DNA of 64,000 nt from Sycon ciliatum (GCF_964019385.1 NC_088645.1:8862598-8926597); one strand, 5' to 3'. Counted from the first letter of the stretch, positions 1 to 11,345 are shown. The notes: generated by a model from the letters alone, not told the origin. Translations and numbers: made by a program.

Positions 1-2312
1 TGCGTATGAAGCGGTGTAGGTAGGAGTCCGTGCTGGAGATTGGCCTGTTGTGGTATTGTTCTGAGGTATCCCCTGCTGGCTTTGGTTTTTCTCAGCAGGT
101 CCAGGCAAGTTTGTAGGGAGGCTTGTTGTGGCTGGTGTTGTGGGGGCTGGTGTTGTGGGGGCTGGTGTTGCTGTGGCTGGTGTTGTTGTGGCTGGTGTTG
201 TGGGGGCTGGTGTTGTTGGTGCTGGTGTTGTTGGGGCTGGTGTTGTTGTGGCTGATGTTGTGGGGGCTGGTGTTGTTGGGGCTGGTGTTGTGGGGGCTGG
301 TGTTGTGGGGGCTGGTGTTGTTCTGGTTGTTGTTGTTGAGGCTGGTGTTGTTGTGGCTGGTGTTGTGGGGGCTGGTGTTGTTGTGGTTAGTTTTGTGGGG
401 GCTGGTGTTGTGGGGGCTGGTGTTGTGGGGGCTGGTGTTGTGGGGGTTGGTGTTGTGGGTGCTGGTGTTGTTGGGGCTAGTGTTGTTGGGGCTGGTCTTC
501 TGGGGGCTGGTGTTGTTGCGGTTGGTGTTGTGGGTGCTGGGGTTGTTGGGGCTGGTGTTGTTGGGGCTGGTGTTGTTGGGGCTGGTCTTGTGGGGGCTGG
601 TGTTGTTGTGGTTGGTGTTGTGGGAGCTGGTGTTGTTGGGGCTGGTGCTGTTGTGGTTGGTGTTTTGGGGGCTGGTGTTGTTGGGGCTGGTGTTGTTGTG
701 GTTGGTGTTGTGGGAGCTGGCGTTGTTGGGGCTGGTGTTGTGGGGGCTGGTGTTGTTGTGGTTGGTGTTGTGGGGGTTGGTGTTGTGGGTGCTGGTGTTG
801 TTGGGGCTGGTGTTGTTGGGGCTGGTGTTGTTGTGGTTGGTGTTGTGGGAGCTGGTGTTGTGGGGGCTGGTGCTGTTGTGGTTGGTGTTGCGGGGGCTGG
901 TGTTGTGGGGGTTGGTGATGTGGGTGCTGGTGCTGTTGTGGTTGGTGTTTTGGGGGCTGGTGTTGTTGGGGCAGGTGTTGTGGGGGCTGGTGTTGTCGTG
1001 GCTGGTGTTGTGGGGGCTGGTGTTGTTGTGGTTGGTGTTGTGGGCGTTGGCGTTGTGGGTGCTGGTGTTGTTGGGGCTGGTGTTGTTGGGGCTGGTGTTG
1101 TGGGGGCTGGTGTTGTTGTGGTTGGTGTTGTTGGGGCTGGTGTTGTTGTGGTTGGTGTTGTTGGGGCTGGCGTTGTGGGGGCTGGTGTTGTGGGTGCTGG
1201 TGTTGTTGTGGGGGCTGGTGTTGTTGTTGCTGGTGTTGTTGTGGTTGGTATTGTGGGGGCTTGTGTTGTTGTGGTTGGTGTTGTGGGGGCTTGTGTTGTT
1301 GTCGTTGGTGTTGTGGGGGCTGGTGTTGTTGGGGCTGGTGTTGTTGTTGCTGGTGTTGTTGTTGCTGGTGTTGTGGGTGTTGTGGGGACTGGTGTTGTTG
1401 TGGTTGGTGTTGTTGGGGCTGGTGTTGTTGTGGTTGGTGTTGTTGGGGCTGGCGTTGTGGGGGCTGGTGTTGTGGGTGCTGGTGTTGTTGTGGGGGCTGG
1501 TGTTGTTGTTGCTGGTGTTGTTGTGGTTGGTATTGTGGGGGCTTGTGTTGTTGTGGTTGGTGTTGTGGGGGCTTGTGTTGTTGTCATTGGTGTTGTGGGG
1601 GCTGGTGTTGTTGGGGCTGGTGTTGTTGTTGCTGGTGTTGTTGTTGCTGGTGTTGTGGGTGTTGTGGGGACTGGTGTTGTGGGGGCTGGTGTTGTGAGTG
1701 TTGTGGGGGCTGGTGTTGTGGGGGCTGGTGTTGTCGTGGCTGGTGTTGTGGGTGCTGGTGTTGTTGTGGTTGGTGTTGTGGGGGCTTGTGTTGGTGTGGT
1801 TGGTGTTGTGGGGGCTGGTGTTGTGGGGGCTGGTGTTGTTGTTGCTGGTGTTGTTGTTGCTGGTGTTGTGGGTGTTGTGGGGACTGGTGTTGTGGGGGCT
1901 GGTGTTGTGAGTGTTGTGGGGGCTGGTGTTGTGGGGGCTGGTGTTGTCGTGGCTGGTGTTGTGGGTGCTGGTGTTGTTGTGGTTGGTGTTGTGGGGGCTT
2001 GTGTTGTTGTGGTTGGTGTTGTGGGGGCTGGTGTTGTTGGGGCTGGTGTTGTTGTTGCTGGTGTTGTGGGGGCTGGTGTTGTGGGTGTTGTGGGGACTGG
2101 TGTTGTGGGGGCTGGTGTTGTGGGTGTTGTTGTTGCTGGTGTTGTGGGGGCTGGTGTTGTGGGTGTTGTGGCCGCTGGTGTTGTGGGGGCTGTTGTTGTC
2201 GTGGCTGGTGTTGTGGGTGTTTTGGCGGCTGGTGTTGTGGGGGCTGGTGTTGTGGGCGCTGGTGTTGTGAGGGCTGGTGGCATTGTTGCTGGTGCAGTCC
2301 TTGGTTGTCCAG
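1..2312 (-). CDS. Mucin-like Thr/Pro/Ala repeat exon, gene copy A (partial at window edge)
   Basis: Internal exon of a secreted or surface protein with a heavily O-glycosylatable stalk. The minus strand starts after a pyrimidine-rich acceptor ending in ATAG at 2313 and reads PGQPRTAPATMPPALTTPAP and then more than 700 codons of TTPAP/TTPTT-type repeats. The frame stays open to base 1, where the repeat gives way to a non-repetitive Ser/Thr/Gln/Asn-rich stretch; no GT donor occurs in the last ~130 bases. The acceptor phase (1) fits the EGF exon at 9661-9789. Copies B and C have only 441 nt, so this is either an expanded tandem repeat or a differently terminated paralogue. The other five frames are also largely open because of the repeat; this frame is chosen because it alone matches the splice phase and stays open to the edge. 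Confidence 0.7.
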
Positions 2313-2586
2313 CTATACAAAGAGGAGGCAAATAGGAGGAATACAGAAGTATGGCAAACAGAATGTCAATAATTTAGAATTCTCTACATCAACATAGTAA
2401 TCGCAGTAGTCTCAGTAATTATGGTCTTGTAGAGAGTCAACTGTGTGGTTTTCCAGGACAAGAGCAGATTTGCATAATGGCACACAAAGAAATAAATCCA
2501 GTTGTGAAACTGATGAGACCTTTCGTACCATTACTTCTCAATTCAGCACGTGGTAACGAGAGAGCCTGGAAGCTCATGGCCCTACA

Positions 2587-2684
2587 CTATGCTTTTTTGC
2601 CTAGCGAGAGTCAACTTTCTCTTTGCATTCGAGGGTAATACGACATCGTCTACCGCCTTGATGACCTAGGCAAAAAAAGCATAG
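2587..2684. repeat. Short inverted-repeat hairpin, copy A
   Basis: 98-bp stretch with 18-19 bp arms CTATGCTTTTTTGCCTAG / CTAGGCAAAAAAAGCATAG. Either a mini-MITE or a hairpin; also in B and C. Confidence 0.6.
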
Positions 2685-2714
2685 GGATGTTATAAATTTT
2701 TCATTTCTCCTTTT

Positions 2715-2800
2715 TTTTTAAGACATAACCTAGGATTCGAACCCGCACTATCACCCTGCATGCATTCCCCCGATACACTTCACATATGCTCATTCTTCCA
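2715..2800 (-). repeat. tRNA-like sequence with B box (SINE head or tRNA relic), copy A
   Basis: Minus strand has GGTTCGAATCC at 2733-2743, matching the RNA polymerase III B-box/T-arm consensus, followed by an A-rich run. No full cloverleaf or clear A box could be drawn, so this is a tRNA-derived SINE relic or pseudo-tRNA. Equivalent boxes lie at 29454-29464 and about 57042-57052. Confidence 0.35.
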
Positions 2801-3085
2801 AGTTGCTTCACGTTATGATCTTGCATTTGAAAGCCCTATTTGACTATTGTGGCCAGCTGTCTTTGATGGTACGGTACGGGACAGGTACGGGATAGCGCCA
2901 GGCATTCCGATGCTGTCCTTGATGGTACGGTACTGGACAGGCACGGGATAGCACCAGGCATGCCGATGGCACAAACAAACAAACAAACACGGAAATAAAG
3001 CTGTGTGGACCCTGGCTAGCGCCAGACGTTACCGAAGTAACGTCTTTTGTATAGCTAAGGGAATAAACGTGATGAAGCACAACAA

Positions 3086-4340
3086 GTTCAATGGATACAG
3101 TTTATCCCTATTGTCTTCATGCACTGGGTCGAGACCCGTATGTTGGAGACTGCCACCCTCCAGCCATCACTCTATGCAAGGTACATCGACGATACAATTT
3201 CAATTTGGATCTATGGCTCAGCTGCTCTACGGGTATTCATTGCCCACTGCAAAAGCCAGCGCCCTATGAACAAGTTGACTTACGAAAGCAGTGAAAATGG
3301 ACCTGTTCCTTTTCTTCACGTTTGCTTTGAGGTTACCCCTGACGACGGCACCATTACACACCGCCTGTACAGGAAGCCTAGTGACAGTGGCGTCAACGTG
3401 GACTTTCATCCCCAAGTGCCTCGCTCCGTCAAGTATGCGGTCGGTAAGCAGCACTTCGTCAGGGCTCGAAAGAATTCGTCTTCACCAGCACAAGCCTGTG
3501 AGAGTCTCGGTATGACGAAGAAATTGCTGCGAAGCAACAACTATCCCGAGGCAATCATCGAAGAGATTGCTGCAAAGCAACAACTATCCTGAGGCAATCA
3601 TCGAAGAGATTGCTCGGAAATGTTGGCACACTGCCCAGCGACGTGAGGCAAATGAAGAAAGATGCCGCTATACTGAAGCTACCCTTTCGCTTAGGAGATA
3701 GAAGAGATTCAGCGGAAGGCGAAGAATTTAGTCGAGCGCTCAGGGTTCCTGGTTAATGTCGTATCTGACACACCCCCAACCTCAAAGATGCCCTCGTGAA
3801 GTCAGCGCTGAATCCAACGAAGTGCAGCGTGACACAAGAAGGAGTGAGGCGCCGAGAACAGCGGAGGCGAGGAAGACCGCTCAACCCCTGCATCTCATGC
3901 TCCTCTGGTTTGCCGAGCTGCATGTGTGATTCCCCGGCATTATCTGTATGATGAAGTGTCGGAAGCGATATGTCGGTGAGACCTTCAGGGTCGCAAGAGA
4001 CCTTTTTCATCATATTGTGAGAGTCGTGGGCCAATAGCCCCGGTGAGAAGGCAGTCTTGCCTGTTCATATGGTGAAGTAAAATAAAGAAACAACAACAAC
4101 AACCGTTTCGAGGAACACCACTAGGAAGCATGTCACAGGATGCTGGACAAACCGTGGGGTAAACACATGGCTACTGATCCCGAGCAGCACAGAACCATGA
4201 ATAGCACAAATGTGATTTTCATTGAGGCACAAGTACTGGCTGTGAAGACATGGATGGCCAGAAGAAAAATCAGGGAGTCAATCAAGATTCGAGAGCGTCG
4301 TCCGGAGATCAATATCTCCTTCGGAGGGCTATTAAAGGCG
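3086..4340 (+). pseudogene. Penelope-like element RT / GIY-YIG relic, copy A
   Basis: A 157-codon open stretch (3119-3592) shows the RT active site RYIDDTISIW and the thumb signature THRLYRKPSDSGVNVDFHPQ, typical of Penelope-like reverse transcriptases. About 3951-4035 reads KRYVGETFRVARDLFHH and 4190-4330 reads MARRKIRESIKIRERRPEIN, both resembling the GIY-YIG endonuclease that follows RT in these elements. Frames are broken, the 5' half is absent, and an AATAAAG(CAA)n tail at ~4080-4103 splits it. Penelope-like elements are the proposed machinery for metazoan retrozymes, so its presence beside the hammerhead arrays is relevant. Confidence 0.75.
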
Positions 4341-4349
4341 CTAGCACCC

Positions 4350-6550
4350 TTTGTTGTTGTTGTATACTTTATTTATAGTGGAAATCAAAACAGGCAAAAT
4401 GCCTAATAACATTGGACCCACTGTGAATAACATGTTAAAGGATATTGTGGAAAAGCAGATACAAGAGAAAAAGAGAAAGGAAAGAAAAAACGGAAGGTTG
4501 GTTGCAACGAACAGATATCAATCCAGTGAGCATTGGAAAACCTATGTCGCTGATAATATATACTGCAAGGCTTGAGATTTAAAATCCAAATACCTATTTG
4601 AACATTTTGCTGCTGGTGGCAATCTATTCCACATAATGGCTCCAGCGTGCAATAGGCGCTTAGCAGAACGAGCAGTGCTAGCAGGTGGGACCACAAGCAA
4701 GTTGCTTTGGCCTCACCCTCACAGTGAAACTGCTAAATCTTGCTGTATCTGTACAGGGTTGTACACACAATGATTGTGGTATACACCTTCGTACACACAT
4801 GTCCTGCACTTTATCTGCTGAGCTCTTGCATACCCGCTCTTTCAGTGTACTTTTCCTTGTCTGCTGTGCATGCGAATTCATACACTCAATTTCATACGGC
4901 CATTGTGTGTGTTCGTTTGTTTTGTACATGGACATACATCACTAATAAAATAAATTTACATCCAGCTAATACGCCAAAGAGTGAATAGCAACTGAATAGA
5001 GCGGTTGTCAGTTGACAACCCCCCTTTTATTTACAATGCAGTTGCGTGATGTCCACCACTTTCTGAGTATGCAGGTGAAATAGGCTGGTTTGACAAGTAA
5101 TGGCGTCAAAGGACTCGTGACGTTCACAACTGGTTTCGTCTCTTTGTGTGCTAATATGTCTCCCTCGAACTACAGTCCTTATTGAAGGATCGCATCACTA
5201 GTGGCGTTTCCGTCACAATTTGCTGGGAGACAAATATATGAAGGCAAATACAAGAAGGACATTCTTCAGGTTCTTCAACAACATTCTGAGAGCGTTCGAG
5301 AGTGTACTGTCGACTCCACTTAAAACGAACTCGCACCTGGCAAATTTCGTGATATAGCAAACCAGTGTCCATGTCGCTCCCTGTTTGAACCCATACAAAA
5401 TTGACCCCTCAGGGCCCCTTGCACACCATGTAGAAAAACGCCTATGTGCTGCGTTCCAGTAAAAGTTGTCATGTCAACTGACGGCATACGGTGGAAAACC
5501 TAGAAAGTAGCGCAAGGGTTTCTGCCGACCTTGGACGGGTATAGAAGGTTTCTTTTGGAGCTTTTAGGCGTTCCTGAACTTCCAGAGATAGGAACTTCAT
5601 TCTTGTGACCGTGATGTTTTGGCGCTGTGTGGATATCAATCCTGTTTCCTGTTTCAGACTTCCATTGACTGTTTGCGCACTTCTGAACTTTTCGTACTTG
5701 AGCTCTTGTTATTCGGGCCGTGGTAGGGCGTACTATAGTTCAGTTTTACAAGGTGAGTATGAGACAATCCCAAGCCGTCCAAAGGTTGCAACCACTTCTC
5801 TAGTCCACGATACTGGTCCGCAACAGCATGGCAAACATTGTCGTTAGCATTAAACTTGAGCAACTGTAATCGATCGTCTTGAAAATATCAAGAACAGGAA
5901 ATAGCCAGCGATCACACGACTTCAGTAGCTTTTGGAGATCCTGAAACATCACTGATCACTGCAAAGGCCGCCGCCGTCTCTTGCCGGAGTCTACCTGAGG
6001 TCCATAGGTATGGCTACAACAGGAAAGATGCAGAACGAATTCAAAGAAAACAAAGTAGTCGTTCTGAGAACAGCATTTCTCGTCTGAACTGCAGTTTCTT
6101 GTTGAATCTCGAGGCGTGCGCGCCACTAACTCGCACTGCACTGCAAGGGTACTGCAGACCACTCGTCAGCGTGCAACTGCACTTGAACAAGCTAGTGCAT
6201 ACGCAGAGTATGCTCAGGTTTGTTGCGTTCTACATGTAACCAGTTTACAATGGTCCTAATAGCGAACAGGTTTCGTTTGTAGCCAACCGTAGCTCGTAGG
6301 GCCGCATGCAATCTAAGTGCAATCATGCTGTCACGGGTCACACGCCAATCATGATGTGTTGCTTGTATGGCGTGAGTGCTTTAATTTTAAAGAACTTCAG
6401 CTACAAAGAACTAATTCACCTGGACAATGGTGTTGGTAACATCAGGAGTCGACTGCACTGTCTAGCCTTCTCGTCAGGTGAATACAGGAAAGCGCAAAGG
6501 AACAGTGACAATTGATTCAGTGCAGCAGAGAGGTGATAAAACAGCACAAG
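4350..6550. other. Unassigned interval, copy A
   Basis: No gene recognised; open frames are all under 90 codons. A (CAA)n-type tail in reverse orientation (minus-strand AATAAAGTATACAACAACAAC) at ~4352-4378 suggests the 3' end of a minus-strand retroposon. The rest is unclassified and conserved in units B (31070-33276) and C (59375-61581). Confidence 0.5.
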
Positions 6551-7378
6551 TGTTGTACATGTGGCTGCGCTTGTGTCTCTTCCTTGTACATGCGGCTGCA
6601 AGAGTAGCTCTTTGTCGTACATGCTGCTGCTTTTGTGTCTCTTTATTGTACATGCTGCTGAGCCGTGGTACATGCTGCTGCGCTGTTTTTGACTCCTGCG
6701 TACATGTGGCTGCACCGTTTTCTGTCCCCGCTGTGCACACACTTGCTTGTCTTGTCCCCATTGTACGCCTTCACTATTATATCCTGTTGTCTCGTCTTTT
6801 CTCAGTGTCAGTTGTTCGTTGTCAGTGTTAGTTGTTAATCGTGAGTTCTCCCGTCGGCTCCTGAAGCGCATTACAAGAAAAGCTCTCTCTTTGGAAATAG
6901 AGAACAACCATTTGACTACAGTCCATTCATAAAAAGATGGGTCCTGGCTCTGGCGAGCTCCCGTATTTGGCGATTTTTCGTGATTTCATCGTACACAGTG
7001 CAGTGCTGCGAACTTTGAAATTTGAAAAAGGGTCCAAAAAGGGTACCTGAACTGGGGTTCGAACCGCAGAATGCACTGTTGCAGGCGGGGTCAAACGGCC
7101 TGGATTTTGATGGTTTTTCCCAATTCAGTGCTTTTGGGGCAAAACCTGGCCGAAATCCTATTCTTGCTATGGCTTGCTTTTTGGACAAAAAAACTTCAGA
7201 AACATAATTGGAAGAGGATTCCATATGGGATTGCAGAAAAAAATTCTAAAAAAACTCAACGTTTGACCCATTTATGGCCAAAAGCTATAAGTTCATTTTT
7301 TTCTGAATGGACTGTAGTCCTTTTGATGTGTGGCGTGGCGAGAGCGTAGAGGCAGTTCTTTCTCCATCCGAGACGACA
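6551..7378 (+). mobile_element. Solo LTR (minisatellite LTR family), copy A, carrying a MITE
   Basis: Starts TGTTGTACATGTGG and ends GAGACGACA. The first ~170 bp is a degenerate ~36-bp minisatellite with repeated TGTACATGCGGCTGC. It is interrupted by the MITE at 6919-7314. The clean copy is 33277-33706. Confidence 0.72.
6919..7314. mobile_element. TA-flanked MITE, A only
   Basis: 396 bp, inverted ends CAGTCCATTCA followed by A-rich bases, with a TA duplication (6917-6918, 7315-7316). The empty site in B reads GACTAGTCC. Fits a non-autonomous Tc1/mariner-type element. Confidence 0.85.
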
Positions 7379-8521
7379 CTAGGAAGAATAGCAACAACAA
7401 CTACAACAACCGTTGGACGGAGCATGTTGAATACATAGTCAAAAAATCACTCAAGTCTTTCAATATTCTTTTTAGACTAAGGCCTACACTCACCAGTGAT
7501 TCTTTATCTCACATCTATCAGACATACATACTACCTATATTCTCATATGCGAGCAATGCTCTCACACCGTTGTCACACACTTCCCTTGACAGGCTAGAAC
7601 GACTCCAGCGGAAAGCCGCCAGAATATGTCTCCACCTTCCCCTTTACACACACTTAGAACACTCCCACCTTTTGCATCGCATCAAATGGCCAACATTATT
7701 TTCACGCTTTCAAGTTAAACCAAGAGTACATAACCCCCCAGAGTGTGCAACTCCACTATGGGTGCTGTCCCGACAGAATTTCAAGTTGACGTCATTTTGA
7801 TGATGCAATGCGCACTGTACACGGATTATCAGACGAATCCGGAACCTGTGGTTGACCGAAGCCGATCGATCCTGTACAAATTATTGGAAAGAAAAACGTG
7901 TGATGCGTTGACACCCGTACACATGTTGTAAATCACTGGTGCAAGGAGCATTGCGTCATAAATAATGACGTCAACTTGAAATTCTGTCGGGACAGCAGGG
8001 TATGTAGGAGTTGCACACTCTTGGGGGGTTATGTACTCTTGGTTAAACATATACTCTTCGCGCATTCTCTGTGCCACAATTATGCCCCACCACATATACT
8101 CTCGCTGCATACTGCTAGCAACGTGCAACCTTCGTATAATACGTCGCTCTCGTACTTGGCACTTGCCAACTCCGCAGACTGACCGCTGTCTCCATTCTCC
8201 CCTGTACAAGGCCCTTCATTACTTTAATTGCTTGCCCGCCCAGCTTCGCGAAATCCCTTCTCGTACTCCCTTCAAATCCGAGATATCCCTGCTGTTGCAC
8301 AACTCTGTATGCTCGTGTAGCGACCACCCCTGCCCGTACACTTAAGTACACAACTCTGTATGCTCGTGTAGCGACCACCCCTGCCCGTACACTTAAGTAG
8401 TCATTAATCCCTAGGCCCTGCCCACCCAATTCTTCCTCACTCTTTCTCCTTTCTTACACTATTATCTCTTATTGGCCACGGGCTATCGTGAGAATAAAGA
8501 TTTGAAACAACAACAACAACC
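7379..8521 (+). pseudogene. LINE reverse transcriptase 3' fragment, copy A
   Basis: Encodes the C-terminal part of a non-LTR RT: SLKSFNILFRLRPTLTSDSL, then YQTYILPIFSYASNAL, LDRLERLQRKAARICLH and LHRIKWPTLFSRF. It ends AATAAAGATTTGAAA(CAA)n. A 321-bp foldback element interrupts it at 7721-8041. The 3' part has a direct duplication of ~51 bp (~8294-8397, CACAACTCTGTATGCTCGTG). Confidence 0.75.
7721..8041. mobile_element. Foldback element with ~95-bp inverted arms, A only
   Basis: 321 bp beginning CAAGAGTACATAACCCCCCA and ending in its complement; the arms extend through GTCCCGACAGAATTTCAAGT. It is flanked by 7-bp GTTAAAC (7714-7720, 8042-8048), present once in B. Confidence 0.85.
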
Positions 8522-9597
8522 GCACTGATTGCCATTGCAGCCAGCTACATTGAATGTGAGGCTGCGCTACAAAGAAGCGTCAATGCTGCAACAGAATGGC
8601 TAGAGCGCTTGCACCTGTTAGTCAATAAAACGAAAACTGTCATCCTCCCGTTCTTCCATGCTAAGTTGCTAACCGACCCCCACCACCACTGCCCAAAATA
8701 AAACTCGGATAAACTCTACTAGAAACAGTAACACAGCACCGTCACTTTGGAATAATATCCCAACATGACCTGCGCTGGACAAAACACTTTGATAGTATTA
8801 TAGTGAAATCACTCAAGTCATTCAACTTGCTATTCCGCCTAAGATCAACCCTTACCACTTCTGTTCTTGCAACCATTTATACTTGACGCATCCTACCCCT
8901 GTACTCTTTTGCAAGCATCGCTGTAACCCCCATATCCTACACTAGCTTAGACAAGCTAGAGAGAATCCAGTGGAAAGCCGCACGATTACGCCTCCGCCTC
9001 CCTCTCTACACCCATATTAACCACTCTGACATTCTACACCGCATCAAGTGGCCCCACTTTCTTCTCCCTCGTTAAAGTTAAACACATAACGTTTGCTCAC
9101 TCCATCCACCACCATTACGCCCAGCCTCATACTCTAATGCTCGTAACCACAAATCGTGTCAATACATTCTATAGCGTTTGGCACACTCGCACTTGGAATT
9201 TGCCAACTGCAAGAACCGACCACTGCCTGAGTTCCCCTGTGTATAAATCTCTCCATTATTTCAATGGCCTCCAATCAACGTTACGCGATATTTAATCGCC
9301 AGATGTGTTTGAGCAAAATATATCTTCCCTGCTGCTGCATTCAATCTGCTCATGCACGAGCCACGCTCACCCATACATCTAGTCTGATCACTGCTAGCCA
9401 TGAAATTTCCGGATCATACTAATCTCACTATACACAAGGTAGAGTTTGGAAGCTTTGTCACAACTCCGAGTTTCACGTATCTCTACGATCATCAGGCAAC
9501 TGATGGATCCAAAACGGGCAGCCAGAACATAAGGTCACTATATTATCTCTTATTGGCCACAGGCCATTGCGAGAATAAAGATTTGAAAGAACAACAG
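8522..9597 (+). pseudogene. Older, decayed LINE fragment, copy A
   Basis: Second copy of the same LINE family, full of stops, with recognisable IAASYIECEAALQRSVNAAT, AATEWLERLHLLVNKTKTV and INHSDILHRIKWP, ending AATAAAGATTTGAAAGAACAAC. In A, ~110 bp between two TCACTATA repeats (~9427-9541) is absent from B. Confidence 0.65.
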
Positions 9598-9660
9598 TGA
9601 AATAAGTCACCCATACATGATATAGAAGAATGACAAAAAAAGGTACAGATGCTAACTTAC

Positions 9661-9789
9661 GCGTGCAACCAGTTGCCGGGGCGCCGGGTGTCCCAGAAGG
9701 TTGACAAGAGCAGGGCCCATTAGCACGAGTTGCTTGACAGGGTTTGCCCTTGGAACAAACACCGTTACTGTATGTGCATGTATCTGGAG
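9661..9789 (-). CDS. EGF-like domain exon, gene copy A
   Basis: 129-nt exon (43 codon equivalents), phase 1-1, flanked by a CTGCAG acceptor and a GTAAGT donor on the minus strand. It encodes one six-cysteine module with spacing C-x6-C-x5-C-x8-C-x-C-x12-C, the EGF-like pattern, starting APDTCTYSNGVC. Single-domain phase 1-1 exons are typical of EGF modules in animal extracellular proteins. It sits between the unknown-domain exon (16301-16732) and the mucin exon (1-2312), and the joints read through in frame. It differs sharply from copy B while the neighbouring intron is nearly unchanged. The EGF assignment rests on cysteine spacing alone; another small disulfide-rich fold is possible. Confidence 0.7.
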
Positions 9790-10068
9790 CTGCAGACGTA
9801 GAATGAAACAAACAGAAAGAATGGCAACATTCAAGATGCAAACTGCTCAACCACCCAACAGTGTACTATCTCCTGCCACTGCAAGTGTTGGCCTTGACCT
9901 TTACGAAGTCACATTTGGCACTGCGCTGCGCTTGGGGTTCGCTGCTGCAAACGGACTGTGCGGGTTGCGCTACTGCTGCGTGCATGTGTGCATGCATAAT
10001 ATAACCAATTCTCTCCCCCCCCCCCAAACCAATTCTCTTCCAAACATTCTTGGCTTTTTTTCTAAATA

Positions 10069-10659
10069 CAGGTCGTCCCCCGTTAATACGAGTCCGGTTA
10101 GTACATAAACCCCGTTAGTACATAAGAAATCTCAAGTCCCGGACGAAACGTGGTCACTTCCATACAAATTTTGTCGGTTAGTACATAATTCGTTAGTACA
10201 TAAACCCCGTTAGTACATAACATTTCTCCGTACCCGCATGCCACCGACCTCAATAGTACATAATTTTTTGATCTTTTGGCCTTCCTGTTGAGGCACATCG
10301 TGTTCTAGTTTCTACTTGTGGACGCAATTAGCTCAGAAATCAGAGTGCACATCGCAAACCGACAAAGCTCTGTTTTTTTTCGAGTGACTGTACAGGCGCG
10401 GCTGGGCATGTATCATGCAAACTGTAGAATCTTTGCTAACTGTGACCGTTAAAACATAATTTTTATGTTATATCGAGGGAATCAAGAATATCTCGCTCCC
10501 TACGAAGTCATGGTAGCAAGAAACACTCAGAAAAGTTGAAAAAAGTGAAAAATTCTGGTACACAAGCAAGCTATGTACACTTTCGTTTAGTACATAAACC
10601 CCGTTAATACATAACATTTGTTAAGTCCCAGAGATTATGTATTAACGAGGGACGACCTG
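10069..10659. mobile_element. Tigger/pogo-like MITE, A only
   Basis: 591 bp with ~21-bp inverted ends starting CAGGTCGTCCC and a TA duplication (10067-10068, 10660-10661). The CAGGTCGTCCCxCG start resembles pogo/Tigger termini. The interior repeats GTTAGTACATAA motifs several times, echoing its own ends. Empty site in B: AAATATAGC. Confidence 0.88.
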
Positions 10660-11345
10660 TATAGCAAAAAGCAGTATTTGGCTTTTTGGCCACCGCTTTA
10701 GGAGCTGCATCTGCGCCGTAATCTTTGAAGGGTGGTGGCGTTCCTACGGATGCGGAAAGCCCGGCTAGCTTCCAGCCGAGTCTCACGCGAACCGTGACAT
10801 TTTTTAAATATTAATTACTACGCACGTACGCGTGCACGTGTGCGCAGCGCTGCATCCTTTGGAACGCGTCTTGTATTAGAATCTACACGCGCGGCGGCGT
10901 GCTGGGTGTTTGTTTGAAACAGAAGAAATAAATAATTCAGTGTGGTCGCAAGTAAGTTAGTCAGGTCACCACACTTGAAGAGTCTTTGGAGCTGTTTCCT
11001 CTCAAAATGTCGTCTTCTCGAAAAAGGAAAGCGTCTGGCCAGCTCACTATCAGCGGACTTTTTCGTGTTTTCCTGTGCAAAATGTTTCCTGTTCAAAATT
11101 CCTGTGCACCCCCTTGTGAAGGGGTCCGGTGACGCCCCTGGAGAGAATGCCCCAAGGGCCTCTTACGTTGCTACTTGCTATACTATGCTGTCTGCAGAAT
11201 TCACGCCTGATTATTAGTATCACATCTTTACATTATCACCAGTTTAGTTTTTCACAGTGTTTTGCACTTGGCTATTTTGCTTAGCCCTAATCTTCGTGCC
11301 TCAGGTGCACGCATTATGCTTACCCCTTTCAGTACAAAAGGGTGA
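10660..11345. other. Intronic interval with a short transposase-like N-terminus, copy A
   Basis: Contains a 41-codon plus-strand frame at 11007-11132, MSSSRKRKASGQLTISGLF, similar in style to N-termini of hAT/ZMYM-type transposases. Its TGA at 11130-11132 and lack of a follow-on frame make it a fragment at best. Copy B: 36907-37032. The remainder is unassigned. Confidence 0.3.

Noticed and set aside
92-2320. 742-codon minus-strand frame of Asn-Thr-Ser-Pro-His repeats
   Set aside because: Same strand as the gene but wrong phase for the EGF exon, and it ends at a stop at 92 while the Thr/Pro/Ala frame stays open. It would also need an extra frame change to join the last exon.
128-2335. 735-codon plus-strand frame of Gly-Val-Ala repeats
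   Set aside because: It is the antisense of the mucin exon; the repeat leaves all frames open. The minus strand has the acceptor, donor (in B and C) and phase agreement.
2510-2517. Another CTGATGAG as a hammerhead core
   Set aside because: No GAAA after a stem II and no closing stem I; the following bases are ACCTTTCG.
2733-2743. A functional tRNA gene
   Set aside because: Only the B box/T-arm fits; no convincing A box or acceptor stem could be paired.
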